A stretch of 64,000 bases of DNA from Ilex aquifolium (GCA_951799425.1 OX637391.1:15893051-15957050); one strand, 5' to 3'; counted from the first letter of the stretch, positions 11,640-22,229 are shown. Notes: generated from the letters alone by a model not told the origin. Numbers and translations: made by a program.

Positions 11640-11945
11640 AGATAGCCTTTGTTTGCCTTGATTTCCAAATATTGCTTGGGATGCATTGTGTCCACAAAAG
11701 TTGGGTCTAAAGGAAGATTTAGTTCCAAATCCTTAACATACTTAATCATGCCAGGAAATATCACATTAAACCCCATTGGAGAATACTGATTCTTCTCATT
11801 TGCAGACCAACTATTTGACCCAATGAAGTCAAGGCCTATTGATGAGACGGAAAATGAGAGTTTTCGTTGATTTATGATACAGAGACAGACAGAGAGAACA
11901 TACCTCGTTTTCAGGAAAACACGGGCTTTGAGGACAATCCCTAGA
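11640..11945 (-). pseudogene. ent-Kaurene-synthase-like fragment captured by Helitron
   Basis: Two exon-like pieces on the minus strand. Exon a (11945-11904) sits between an AG acceptor and a GT donor and reads SRDCPQSPCFPENE, like the 'PSxxSPxSPCFP' segment near the N-terminus of kaurene synthases. Exon b (from 11835) has GLDFIGSN, then YSPMGFNVIFPGMIKY and LELNLPLDP, matching the '[25 protein letters not shown]' segment of class I/II diterpene synthases (TPS-e/f). These enzymes convert copalyl diphosphate to ent-kaurene in plastids in gibberellin synthesis. The DDxxD and NSE/DTE metal sites are absent, so the fragment is inactive. Introns are retained, which fits Helitron capture at DNA level rather than retroposition. 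Exons normally lying between these two in the gene appear to be missing. Confidence 0.6.
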
Positions 11946-12953
11946 CTGCACCATAAAGAAGTGAAATAAAACTCAGTTGAGTCGAAACAGAAAGAGGGGA
12001 GGGGAGGGGATGGTGTTTGCGCAGAAGAAGGGGGAAACTCTACATTGTCACACAAATAGTTAAGCACCAAAATAAATAATCAAAGAAGAAGAAACATAAT
12101 AGAAAACTCAGAGCCATGAAACAAATTTAATATGTAAATTCAGACAATAATTCTATCAAACAGAAACCACCTAAGTATCAATAATCAACAAAAGTCCAGA
12201 ATAAAAAAGGGGAAACTAAAAAAAAACAACAAAATATAGATGCTTTCTTTGAAGTAAAAAAATACCTGAAACCCACTGAATGCCATCAAGCTTGCCCTAA
12301 TCGAAACAATAAAACCTAGCGTCGAAGGCGGTGAGTCAAAGTCATCGTGGCTGTTGGTGGCATCGTGGTTGTTGTTGGCGGCTTGGCTGTGATGATGCAG
12401 AGAGTGATGAGGGATAAGAATGAGGAAGAAGAGAGGGATTGATAAGAAATAGGGACGTGAGATTAGGGCAGAGAAGGGGGAAAGATTTGTGATGGATTCC
12501 ATGTGATAGAGGCGTGATAGATTCGGAGAGAAAGAAGCGTGAGAGAGAGGCAGAAGTGAGAGAAAGAGGCGTGAGAGAGAGACGCGTGAGAGATACGCTT
12601 CTTCATGGGCGGGAAAAAAAAATTTAGGACTAATCGTAAACCATTTGATCAAAATTTTTGAGATGATCTGAACCGTCTTTTGTTTCAAAACGATCTGGAC
12701 CTCTCTTTGTCTTTTGGATTTTGTCTCAAAATGATCTGGACCTCTTTTTGTCTTTTGGATTCAAATTTCGCTGTACTTTATTATATAGATATAAGAAAGC
12801 ACAACTCACAAATCAAAAATCAATTTACAAACAAGAACCAATTTTCACTGCCAGTTCACATAATTCAACACATATCCAAGAATCCAAATTCAAAATAAAC
12901 AAATAAAAATATTTAAAGAAAGAGAGAGAGAGATGGAGGCGGAGTGAAATTAC

Positions 12954-13045
12954 TTGCAGGCCCAGAGACAGAAGAGTTGGAGAAGGGTGGAGACGACTTG
13001 ATCGAGGAGGGTTCTAGCACTGACATCTTGAGCAACTGAAACCAT
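12954..13045 (-). other. Tail-gene first exon, 92 nt, unrecognised
   Basis: On the minus strand, ATG at 13045 opens 30 codons starting MVSVAQDVSARTLLDQVV and ending at a GT donor (TGCAA/GTAAT). The same exon is intact at 58284-58375, split by a MITE at 1599-2204 and frameshifted at 24517-24592. Recurrence in four units, always with the same donor, argues that it was a real exon in the ancestral unit. The product is not recognised and no downstream exon could be identified. Confidence 0.35.
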
Positions 13046-13206
13046 GGTTTTCACTGGGTAGTCATTTGATTCTCAATTCGCTTAAGAAGCATTGGTCTCG
13101 GCTTCTTCAAGTCCAGCAACTCTAAGTTCGATATTTGAACTGTAGGATCGGTGACACCCAATCAAGCCTTCCAGCATCATCGTACTATACCATACTTTTT
13201 TATTCC

Positions 13207-13425
13207 TCATACCGAGTTAAAGAATTGTACACTGTATGAGGTTTGCCATCTTGATGGAGTGTTCTGAATCTCTCTAGCAGTACCATCTTGACTGACTGCA
13301 CTCGCACTGAAGTCTTTTTCAGGATCCAGGATCGGATCTACAGTGACGAAACCAGAAATTTTCCCAATGGGGTCATCCAATTTTTTTTCGTTGAATTGCA
13401 CCAGAGCAATCTCCATTGAATGCAA
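13207..13425 (-). other. Short conserved frame, 72 aa, unrecognised
   Basis: This frame runs from ATG at 13425 and contains GKISGFVTVDPILDP and SQDGTAREIQNTPSRWQ. The copy at 58537-58755 keeps the frame with only a few amino-acid changes, and a diverged one in unit 2 (24598-24846) still reads SAVSEDATVGVIH and the end of the frame. It has no signal peptide or membrane segment. I do not recognise the family. It lies upstream of the 92-nt exon on the same strand and may belong to the same gene. Confidence 0.35.
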
Positions 13426-14148
13426 TCATCCATAAAAAAAATATGTGTTTTCAACTCGAGTTCAATGTTTTCCAATTTCAAAAACAAAAAGTCTGAATTT
13501 GTAAAATTCAAAACCCTAATTCTAGTGACTTTAGCTCAAATTTATCAACAAATATGAATCAAATCTTACTTGAGGGCAGCCACATACTAAACAGAGAGAT
13601 GCAATATTTTAATTTGACCCCTGAAACACCAATGTTCACTGTTCACATTCAATTAACTATCAGTACTAATATCTATACCAGAATTTTAAGGTGTTCATTA
13701 TATACAAAAGAAAAAAAAAATCTAAGTTAAGGATTTTCGACTCACCACAATAAACACTTTGGAATCACCTTGAATAAGTATCTACTGAATTTCATACATC
13801 GGATGTTCAGCTCAACCGCCAAATTGTAGAACATAGGCATGAACATGTTGACGGGTTTGACGATGTCACGTGAGTAATTATGACTCAAATCGAATATTTT
13901 AAAGGTAACGTCTTGATTAGGTTACTATGCTTAGGCACTCTTAACCACCCTTTCAACCATAAAAAAAAACATCTGTACACACTTATTGAACAACTATTTT
14001 GTTTTTCTCAGTAACACCCAATTTTCATATAGCAAACACGCATACATAAACACACACAAATAGCACTCGCTTATTCACTCACACTCAAGCTTATGATACC
14101 CTACAAACACACAAAATCACCACATCACTCAAACATTTTATTTTGACC

Positions 14149-14292
14149 AATGTTATTGGGATATAATTTGGAGAATTAACGATTGTGACTATTTGATTGT
14201 CAATAACATTGAATATATTCCACTATCAATCCAATAGTCACACTGCATTGAGTCCCCAAATTAGTCCTTAAATTATGTCCCAATAATATTAG
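14149..14292. mobile_element. Fold-back MITE, about 140 bp
   Basis: The left arm AATGTTATTGGGATATAATT is mirrored by the right arm, whose reverse complement reads AATATTATTGGGACATAATT. Inner portions (CCAATAGTCAC and GTGACTATTTG) also pair, so nearly the whole element folds back. A shortened copy occupies 59187-59293 in unit 4. It ends directly beside the copia LTR. Confidence 0.6.
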
Positions 14293-14704
14293 TGTTATTA
14301 TTTTGCACACATTCTGAAACGAGAGAAGAGTGTTGGGTATTTTGTTGAAAGATAAACAAAACATCAAATTTGGAGTAGTTGAGTTACTACGGTAAACTCA
14401 TACACTCATAGATAAAAAAAATGCTCTCTTTATTTATAGCTCAAAATACTTCAAGTCTTGCCCTTGGAATGGAATACTGAAAACAAACATCACAAACTTA
14501 ACTTATATTCATAAGGAAAAGTTCTCCGTCCAAATTTATTGCAAGATTGCACGCAATGTGTGAACACATTAGTGACATAATATTAGAATGACTAGTTGGC
14601 AATGGTTTATCAATATTCAAATATTTGACAATGGACTTTTGGGTATGTAATTGTAGGCAGCACATTTGCAATGTGCAAAATGCATTACCTTCCATCATCC
14701 AATA
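14293..14704 (-). mobile_element. Copia 3' LTR, about 412 bp
   Basis: On the minus strand the polypurine tract AAGGGGGAG (about 14713-14705) is followed by TATTGGATG (probably decayed from TGTTGGATG), and the segment ends ...AATAACA at 14293. It contains a TATA-like TATAAATAAAGAG at about 14440. No matching 5' LTR is present, because the element is cut off inside its integrase at about 16.6 kb. The copy-2 LTR (59294-59548) has lost about 310 bp running from LTR into the end of pol. Confidence 0.55.
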
Positions 14705-16623
14705 CTCCCCCTTAATGCATTTTGAGAGTTACTCCGATCAAATTAAGAAGATACACGAATCTTTCTTTGGTCAACGCGTCAGCCCATTGTTCTTCAGACT
14801 GGTAATACTTCAACTGTGTTTCTCAATTCTCCACTGCTTCTCGGATGAAATGGTACTTGATCGCAATGTGTTTGGTTCTGCCATGACTGACTGGATTCTT
14901 TGATATAGCAATAGTAGATTTGTTATCACTATAAATTTTCGTACCCATTTCTTGCTTTTTTGACCAATGTCTTCTAAAATTCTTCGCGGCCATATTACTT
15001 GTGATGTTGATTTTGCTGCTACCACATACTCTGCTTCTGCAGATTGAGCAACTGATTGTTGCTTTTTGGAAGACCATGAAAATATACCTGATCCCAGAGT
15101 AAATACATAACCTAACGTACACTTTCGGTCGTCTGTTGATCCAGCCCAATCACTATCAATGTATCCGATTAGCTTTAGGTCTTCAATCGCCTTATAAAAA
15201 ATTTCAAACTCAAGCATTCCTTGCAAAAATCGCAGGACCCTCTTTGCGGCTCCGAAGTGAATTTGATCTCGACTCTGCATGAATCTAGATAAAAGACTTG
15301 TAGAAAACATATCTCGCCTTGTTGCTTTGAGATATAAGAGACTTCTGATCAAGCTCCTATACGTCGAAGGATTGATCTTCGTTGTTCCATCTTCCTTTAT
15401 CAATTTTTCATTAGCTTGTAAAGGAGTGGTCACGAATTTGCATCCGAACATTCTGAATCTTTTGAGTAAATTCTCAGCATATTTTCTTTTAGAAATAAAA
15501 ATTCCTTCGTCTCCTTGAAGTATCTCCATCTCGAGAAAATAATACATTAAGCTCATATCATTCATTTCATAAGTCTTCATCAACTCAGTTCTAAATTCTT
15601 GAATCATCTCTTTATTGCTTCCAGTGAACACCACATCATCAACATATAAAGAGACAATCAAAATATTCGATACCTCCTGTCTTGACATATAAAGTTCGTT
15701 CACTTTCACTTTTGTGAAACTCATGTTAATTGTAGTAGTCATCAATCTGGTTGTACCATGCTCGAGGAGTATTTTGAGTCTTCATTTCCTTCTCCTGAAA
15801 TTGTAGGAGTATTTTGCTACTGCTGCTCTTCCTCGATATCAAGGAAATTTCCTGCACTTTCCATTTTTCCCAATTCCAACATGTTTTTTCATTGAAAATT
15901 ACATCTCGACTGATGAACAATTTTTTAGTTTCAGTGTTATACAGTTTATATGCTTTTGACTTATCAGAAGAACCAAGAAAAATACATCTTTCACTTTTCT
16001 TTTCAAGTTTGTGTCTCTTTTGGTCAGGAACATGATCATAACAAATGTTTCCAAAAATTCTTAAATGACTCACCAATGGTGTAAATCTGCTCCAATTTTC
16101 AAATGGAGTTTTGTTTATGACTGCTTTGGTTGGACATCTATTAAGGAAGTGTACGGCACTGTGAACAACTTCTGCCCAAAAACTTAGAGGCATGTTTTTC
16201 TCAAGAAGCATCGATCTCGTCATTTCGATAATTGCCATGTTCTTTCTTTCTGCCACGCCATTTTGCTGTGAGCTATATTCAGATGTCAATTGCTTTCATA
16301 TGCTTTCATCTTTGCAGAATTCCTCAAATTTCATGAGAGGTATATTCTCCACCTCGGTCGCTTCTGATAGCTTTGATATTGCAACACCTTGCTTTTCAAC
16401 AAATGCTTTGAAGTTCTTGAACACTGAAAAAAGTTTCTGATTTTTTCTTCAGAAAATACACCCAGGTCATTCTTGAATAATCATCAATAAATATGATAAA
16501 ATACCTATTCTGACTGAGTGAAGGAGTTTGCATGCGCCCACATAAGTCAATGTTCCAAGGGTGATTTTGCTCTGTATGACTTAAAAAAAAAAAACGTTCT
16601 ACTGCAACGATTTTTTGCAGCAA
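14705..16623 (-). pseudogene. Truncated Ty1/copia pol: integrase, RT, RNase H
   Basis: Reading right to left on the minus strand: an integrase core piece with DLCGRM and FIDDYSR, the integrase segment QQNGVAERKN, reverse transcriptase with the catalytic YVDDVVFTGS, then RNase H with [13 protein letters not shown] and [18 protein letters not shown]. The order IN-RT-RH is diagnostic for copia rather than gypsy. GAG, protease and the N-terminal half are missing. Frames are broken at several points, and RT lacks its first third: about 500 bp present in copy 2 (60322-60822) are replaced here by about 50 bp at 15724-15770. It is not able to transpose. Confidence 0.9.
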
Positions 16624-16868
16624 CTAAGAAACATTGTTGCCAAAAAAAGACTTTCTACGACCAACATTACATTTCATCACCAAAAAAGTATAAAAAGATA
16701 TTTAGTGACAATAATTTATACTTGTTGCCGAATGCGGTTGCAAAAAAATTCCCGCCATTAGCCATATTTTTTGGCGACGAACTTAGTCGTTGCGAATCAA
16801 ATAATATTTCATTTAATGACTGATTTAAGAGAGATGCTATTCGACGACAATATTAATTCTTTGCCAAA
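16575..16868. mobile_element. CACTA-like subterminal fragment
   Basis: Repeated TTGCGACGA-, GGCGACGAA- and GTTGCCGAA-type motifs in both directions resemble subterminal repeats of plant CACTA (En/Spm) elements, where TAGTCGTTGCGAA-like boxes recur. The terminal CACTA sequence itself is not visible. The piece joins the truncated copia pol on its left directly to the truncated NLR exon on its right, and the junction is shared with copy 2 (61613-61906). Confidence 0.35.
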
Positions 16869-17465
16869 AAATAACTGAGCCTTAGGATAGGCAAGATATT
16901 CTCTTTAATATCCAGTAAATCCCAAATATCACTTTCTTTCACATATAAACCCTTCACTTATGTTGCTTTTAGACCACATCATGCTTCCAAGAGCTTTTAC
17001 TGCAAGGGGCACCCCACCACAATTTTTCACTATTGCCTTGCTGATTGTTTCCAACTCTAAGTTTTCGTCCCTCCCATTCTGAAATGCACGTTGCTTGAAT
17101 AAGGTCCAAGAATCATCGTCCGACAAATATCCCAAGTGATATATTGGAAGCGTAGCCATCATGAGAGCAACTTTATCAATCCTGGTGGTTACTATAAGCA
17201 TACTTCCTTTTGATCCACACCTCAATACATCTTCTAGTCTATCCCACTTCTCATTTTCTTCATTCCACACATCATCCAACACAACTAAAAATCTCCTGCC
17301 CCTCAATCTTTCTTGGAGGCGTCGCTGTAGCAGATCCCATTATGAGATATTGCACCCAACACCTTGCAAATAAAAAATTTCACAGCTTAGACTGAATATA
17401 ATAACAAAACAATAACTTGTAAAAATAAGAATGCTATATAGCAGTAAGTGAATAATAGCTAAAGC

Positions 17466-19241
17466 CAAGGGCAGAGCCAGAAAAACATTTTATTGTGGAC
17501 ACATTAACAAGTTTTAATTTTTTTTAGCAATGCTATAGAGACTTAGTTTGGGGACTTAGGTGGTGTTTGATAAAACTGAAAGCTGAAGTCCAAAGTCTGA
17601 AAGCTGAAAACTGAATGCTGAATTTGTGGACTGTTTGGTATCCACTGAAATTTAAGTACTGAATTTAACTAAACTGTTTGATAACTACATAGAGCTGACG
17701 TTTGAAAATAAATTAATTTTCAGTTTTACCCTTCCACTTTTTAATTTGAAAATATTTATAAAATATGTCATAACATAAAACATAATCACTAATATTATAT
17801 TGTAGTCTACATTTAACAAAAATTTGATCAAAATAAATAACACAATAAGTGAATAATAACATTTGATAAAAAAAAATAAAAAAAAACAATAACTAATCAA
17901 AAATCAAAAATCAAATAATATTGAAAAAATACAATAAATTAGATTTCATTAATAATATGTGTGTGCGCCGTGAATGTATGTGTGTGTGTGTGTAACTATG
18001 TGTGTGTGCAATACATATGTCTGCGTGTAATTCTCTGTGTGTGTGTGTTTGTGTGTGTAATTATAATTATGTATGTATATTTTTGTTGTAGAAGACAAGG
18101 GAAAGAAAAAAAAAATAGAGATCGACAAGTAGAATAGAAATGTTAGGAGTTTTGGAGAGAAGACTAATTATAGTTTTGATAGGATTGTAAAATATTTCGG
18201 GGTATAATTGTCATATTGTAAATATTATTAAAGATGATTTTGCTGAGCGCTTTCAGCTTTCAGAATTAAGTAAGGGATCTCCTACTTAATATTGTAGCCT
18301 ATTTTTAAGGAGCACTTAACATATTAAGAGAGTTTAAATTTTGATTATCAAACGAGCTTAATTAATAAGTGCTGAATACATTCATTTTAAGTGCTGAATT
18401 TAGGTTAACAAACACACCCTTAATCAGGGACTTAATTCAATGCAATCATTGGATTAATTGTAAGTTCCAATATTAGATAGAGCCCAGTTTTAATCCAAGG
18501 GTTACATTGAGTTAGGTCCAAATAACGTTTTTCATTTTTTTTCAAATTGACCACAGAATTTTCATAAATTCATATTTACTATAATTAAATGTAAAAGTTC
18601 AGTAAACATAAAAGGTAAAAACTGATTTACACTGTATGAACAAAAAAAAAATAAAATAAAAATTAATTAAAACTTCGTATGAGACTAATTATTGTCATTT
18701 ACGATTAAATCTAAATAGTTTTTATCATTTATAAGCGTCATCAAGCAATGATATCAATAAATACTTTTTTTCTATATATATACAAAATAGTGATAATAAA
18801 CTTCCATTTATTACCGTGTAATTTATTACATAATGACACTCATTTATATACAAAAAAAAAATAATCTTATAATTTAGAAAAACAACATCGATATGTCTAA
18901 AACTTATTCGGTCATATTCGAAACGAGTCTAAAAGTTTAAGAATAATACTAGTTGCACCTAATTCGGGATTTAATTGGTAAAGACCAATGACTTGTAGCC
19001 ATTGGACGGATAGTGAACATTATTAAATATAGGGACTCATTATTAGGTTTATAGGTTCTAATAATATTGCTCGAAAATTAATAATTATTTAAGTAAGGGG
19101 TCTATTTTGATCGATATCACAATAACACTATAATAAAGTGGACATAATTAAATTTGTCTAAATTTTATTTAAAAAATATATATCTTGTCGAGAAAAAAAG
19201 AATTGAAGGACAGCACTAGGCCAAGGCTGGCTCCGCCCCTG
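17466..19241. mobile_element. hAT element in NLR intron, 1776 bp with nested insert
   Basis: The ends are CAAGGGCAGAGCCAG (left) and CTGGCTCCGCCCCTG (right), an imperfect 15-bp inverted repeat of the plant CAGGGGCGGAGC type. The flanking 8-bp duplication is GCTAAAGC at 17458-17465 and 19242-19249. The intact NLR intron has a single CCTAAAGC at 43491-43498, that is, the empty site. An 861-bp Tourist-like element is nested inside, leaving about 912 bp of hAT. No transposase is evident. Copy 2 carries the same element from 62504, truncated by an LTR at 63163. Confidence 0.9.
17559..18419. mobile_element. Tourist/Harbinger-like element nested in hAT, 861 bp
   Basis: The left end GGTGGTGTTTGATAA and the right end TTAACAAACACACCC are inverted copies. 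The flanking TTA (17556-17558 and 18420-18422) is the 3-bp target typical of PIF/Harbinger elements. Copy 2 has the uninterrupted site with one TTA (GAGACTTAATCAG near 62601). The interior holds GT-rich microsatellite (17957-18056) and AT-rich sequence, and mirrored AAAGCTGAA/TTCAGCTTTC motifs near the ends. It has no transposase. Confidence 0.88.
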
Positions 19242-19713
19242 GCTAAAGCAAAACAAATTAGCTTTAACAGAATAGCAAGTGTACTGGAAAGCATACAAGT
19301 TAGACAAGATGTAAAACTTGAGAAAAGAGAATATGTATATATAAGTAAAAAGAAAGAGTTGACTTGCGAATCTCAAGAGGCAAGTGATCATTGTTCAAAA
19401 ACAACTAGACCTCTCCACGTTGAAGTACTGACGTACACTAATTATTCCAAGATTCAACTCAGACATTCGCAATAGCACATTCTCAATGATCATATCCACT
19501 GGAAAGTAATAGTGAATCGAGTTGTCCAAGATAATATAATTCAAGATAATAGATATTAGAAAATTCATGAAAATGTCAAGAGCTATCAAAGTTGGTGAAA
19601 GAGACATAATATCTCTTATAGCAAAATGAAAAGGAATAGTAAGTTTTGTGTAGGACAAGAGACAAGCTAAAGCTGATTTTTCATAAGGATGGTTCTCAAC
19701 TACTGCTCAAGAT

Positions 19714-20413
19714 TAGGGCTGTCAAAATTCGACGCGATACGATTAATCGATACGAATTAAACGGGTTTGGGTGAGATCTTAACGGATTTGGGTGATAAAC
19801 GGGTTGACACACCAAACACGTTTAATAAACGGATCGTATTCGGGTGAAACCTGTCAAACCGTTTATCACACGTTTACCCGTTTAAATAAAATTAATCTAA
19901 TAATAAATTAATAATTATTTTAAAAAATTAGCAAGAAAAAAAAGTAAAGAAATCAATACAAAAAAAAAAAATTAAAGTAATAGTTCAAAGACAAAGGAGG
20001 GGAGATGAGAAGCACTTCAAAGACAAAGGCAAACCAATGCCTTTTGTTTTTGTCCCACATTGGAAACTGAGGGGAGATGGAGAGGGTTGAGTTGCCTATA
20101 AAAGACAATGACCTCTTTCATTTTTTTTTTTTAAGCCTTCAAGTCTAATTTTTATGAGATTTGACTAAAAATTCCTCTTTTTTGAGGTAATTACAATTGG
20201 CAATAAAAAAAATAGAGTAATAAAATTTGTTGATATAATTTTTTTAAAATTAAACGAGTCGTGTCGTGTTACATGTTTATTAAACGGGTTGTGTTTGTGT
20301 TGAGATTTTTCACCCGTTTATTAAACGTGTTGTGTACGGGTTTACATATTTTTCACCCGTCACCCGTTTAACCCGACACGTAACCATTTAATCCGACACG
20401 TTTGACACCCGTA
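19714..20413. mobile_element. Non-autonomous hAT-like element, 700 bp
   Basis: It starts TAGGGCTGTCAAAATTCGAC; the reverse complement of its end reads TACGGGTGTCAAACGTGTCG. The flanking sequences CTCAAGAT (19706-19713) and CTCAAGAC (20414-20421) form an 8-bp target duplication with one mismatch. The intact NLR intron has a single CTCAAGAC near 43860. Subterminal AAACGGGTT and AACCCGTTT boxes recur on both sides. It carries no coding. Left-end fragments of the same family are at 22548-22618 and 57336-57470. Confidence 0.85.
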
Positions 20414-20577
20414 CTCAAGACCCTGTATATGCGCAATAGGTGAATCAAGTTGAAAATCTCAGTCATCAAATCATTTACCACTGTAACGTTATAGTCTTGA
20501 AAGCCCATAAAATATCTTCAAATTTGTACGTTAGGTTACTCATTTGAACTGTCAACAGTCAATGCTCATGGAACCAA

Positions 20578-22229
20578 TATTTTAAGACCTAGCCCGGACT
20601 GACGGGTCAACCCGGAAATTCGATGAACCAGGACTGTTGAAATTTGATCAAAACTCTAATTATCAAGAAGGAGAATTTGTTAGATAATTAATGTGAGAAT
20701 CTTGAATGGAATAAGAAATGTATTGGAGGAGTCCTAATAAACCATTGGTAGGTTTGTTCGTGACTAAATCAAATAGGAAATAAATTGAAAGAGTTTTAAT
20801 ATACTATGAATAGGTATATTAGGCATGTGATAAGAAACATAAAAATCAAGTTGTATCTAAAAAGTTTGAGTTACAATATTTTATCCCTATAAATAAGATT
20901 GAGTATTATGTAATCAGTTATCAGATGACCAGTTTTCTAGTGAATAATACTTTGATATAAATTTTTTGTCCATAGATATAGGTACGGTGTACCGGGAGGA
21001 TATACTGTATTGAACCACATTATATCTTTGTGTCATGTTTTATTATTATTATTTTTTTTATCTTTGAATCCTTATCTTTCAACAAATATTTTTTGTATTA
21101 ATTATCCGTTATACAAAACCAACAAACCTTTCACTAGTTAGATCTGTCGGGCAATAAAATTACCCATAACCGTTGAACCGGGAGGTTTTTAGAACTGCTC
21201 AAACCGAACAATTATGGGTGAATCGGGTGGGTCAAGTATTTTTATAAAAACCACACTTGTTGGGCATTTCTTCTCTAATCTGAGACCTCATCGTCACCCT
21301 CACCCTCACCCTCACCGCCTCAACTCCCGCCTCTCTCAATTCTCTCTCTCTCTCCCCCCTTCGGATCTGTCACTCTCCAATCACCACAGAGGCAATTAGA
21401 TCACAAATTCTCCTCTGGCTATTAATTATTAAGCATATATATTATTGTTAATTATTTTTATTCATTTTTTTATTATATAACCGGTCTAACTATAGGGGCG
21501 GCCCAAGACTATTTGAAGCCTAAAACAACTACTATAAATAAGACTTTTTATTTTTAAAATTAATTAATTTTTATTTAAAAATTATTTTTTTAGATTAAAA
21601 GTAGTCTAATCTTTGTTGTGATAGTTGATCATAGGGAAGATTTTATTAATTTTAATTTTAAACAATCATAATCTACTGATTTTAAATTTTCTAGTTTAAT
21701 AAAAAAAATATTTTAGTTTATTTTTCATAATAGAAATAAAAAAAAATCGTAACACAAAAAAAAGAAAAGAAGAGGATTTGTATTTACTAGAGAATGAGGG
21801 TCTTAGTTTACTAGAGAGAGAGAGAATGGTTACAAATGAATAATATGTTTAGGTTGACTAGTTAAAATTATTTTTTTAACCCTCAGCTTTTTCTTTTTTC
21901 TTTTTTAATTTATTTTAGTATATTTTTAATATTATGGGTTAGATTCATGAGCTCAATCTACTTAAATTTATTTTTGATTGAGTTTAAATTTTTGTCAGAC
22001 TTTTTTTAAGGCCTAAAATCTTATGGATTTAAAAATTTTAATTTGGACTACCTATGCACCTAAAAAATTTGAGGCATTCTTTGAATATGAGACCTAAAAC
22101 CCAGACTTTGTTGGCCTTGTGATAGGGCCTACCCTATCTGACTAATAACCCAACGGTCAAACTAGTGACTCATTAATCCGATCATTTTATCAAGTTGATC
22201 TATGAGCCGGGTTTAAAAACTATGTCTGT
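20578..22229. mobile_element. Unclassified element with TTTTAAA...CCGG termini
   Basis: Relative to the intact NLR intron, about 1.65 kb of extra sequence is present here. Its left end reads TTTTAAGACCTAGCCCGG and the reverse complement of its right end reads TTTTTAAACCCGGC. Both ends contain GGGTCAACC or GGTCAAAC-type boxes, so an inverted repeat is likely. GAACCAATA at 20571-20579 and GATGCAATA at 22230-22238 could be a decayed 9-bp duplication, as for a MULE. A related, truncated copy is at 32706-33503. There is no transposase frame. Confidence 0.5.

Larger units (their letters stand above)
9386..12789 (-). mobile_element. Non-autonomous Helitron, 3404 bp, exact ends
   Basis: Read on the minus strand it starts TCTATATAATAAAGTA at 12789 and ends GGGTAATGACTAG at 9386, with a hairpin GTGTC-TTCA-GGCAC (9399-9412) just before the CTAG. 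It sits between host A and T, with no target duplication. The second copy of the duplication holds the intact AT target: bases 57010-57030 read straight through where this copy is interrupted, and the junction falls at 57019/57020. There is no Rep-helicase coding, so it depends on a helper in trans. It carries gene fragments: a diterpene-synthase-like piece (minus) and a possible P450 piece (plus). The same 5' and 3' ends recur in the 25.8-31.3 kb Helitron cluster, so this is a family in this genome. Confidence 0.93.
12790..14148. other. Unit 1 tail with short unrecognised gene
   Basis: This continues the duplicated block after the Helitron and matches 57020-57060 plus 58190-59190 in copy 2. 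About 285 bp here (roughly 13455-13735) are absent from copy 2. Besides the exon-like pieces listed separately, 13980-14130 is a CA-rich stretch (Helitron-free) that also recurs beside the intact NLR at 40440-40600, which ties this part of the unit to the NLR 3' flank. Confidence 0.5.

Noticed and set aside
12185..12688. 167-residue minus-strand frame near the Helitron 5' end
   Set aside because: Composed of CT-rich repeats read as Ser/Leu/His runs. A comparable frame appears by chance in the sibling Helitron at 28084-28317.
17957..18056. GT-rich microsatellite as a regulatory or Z-DNA site of the NLR
   Set aside because: It lies inside a nested Tourist-like transposon, so it is transposon interior rather than a gene element.
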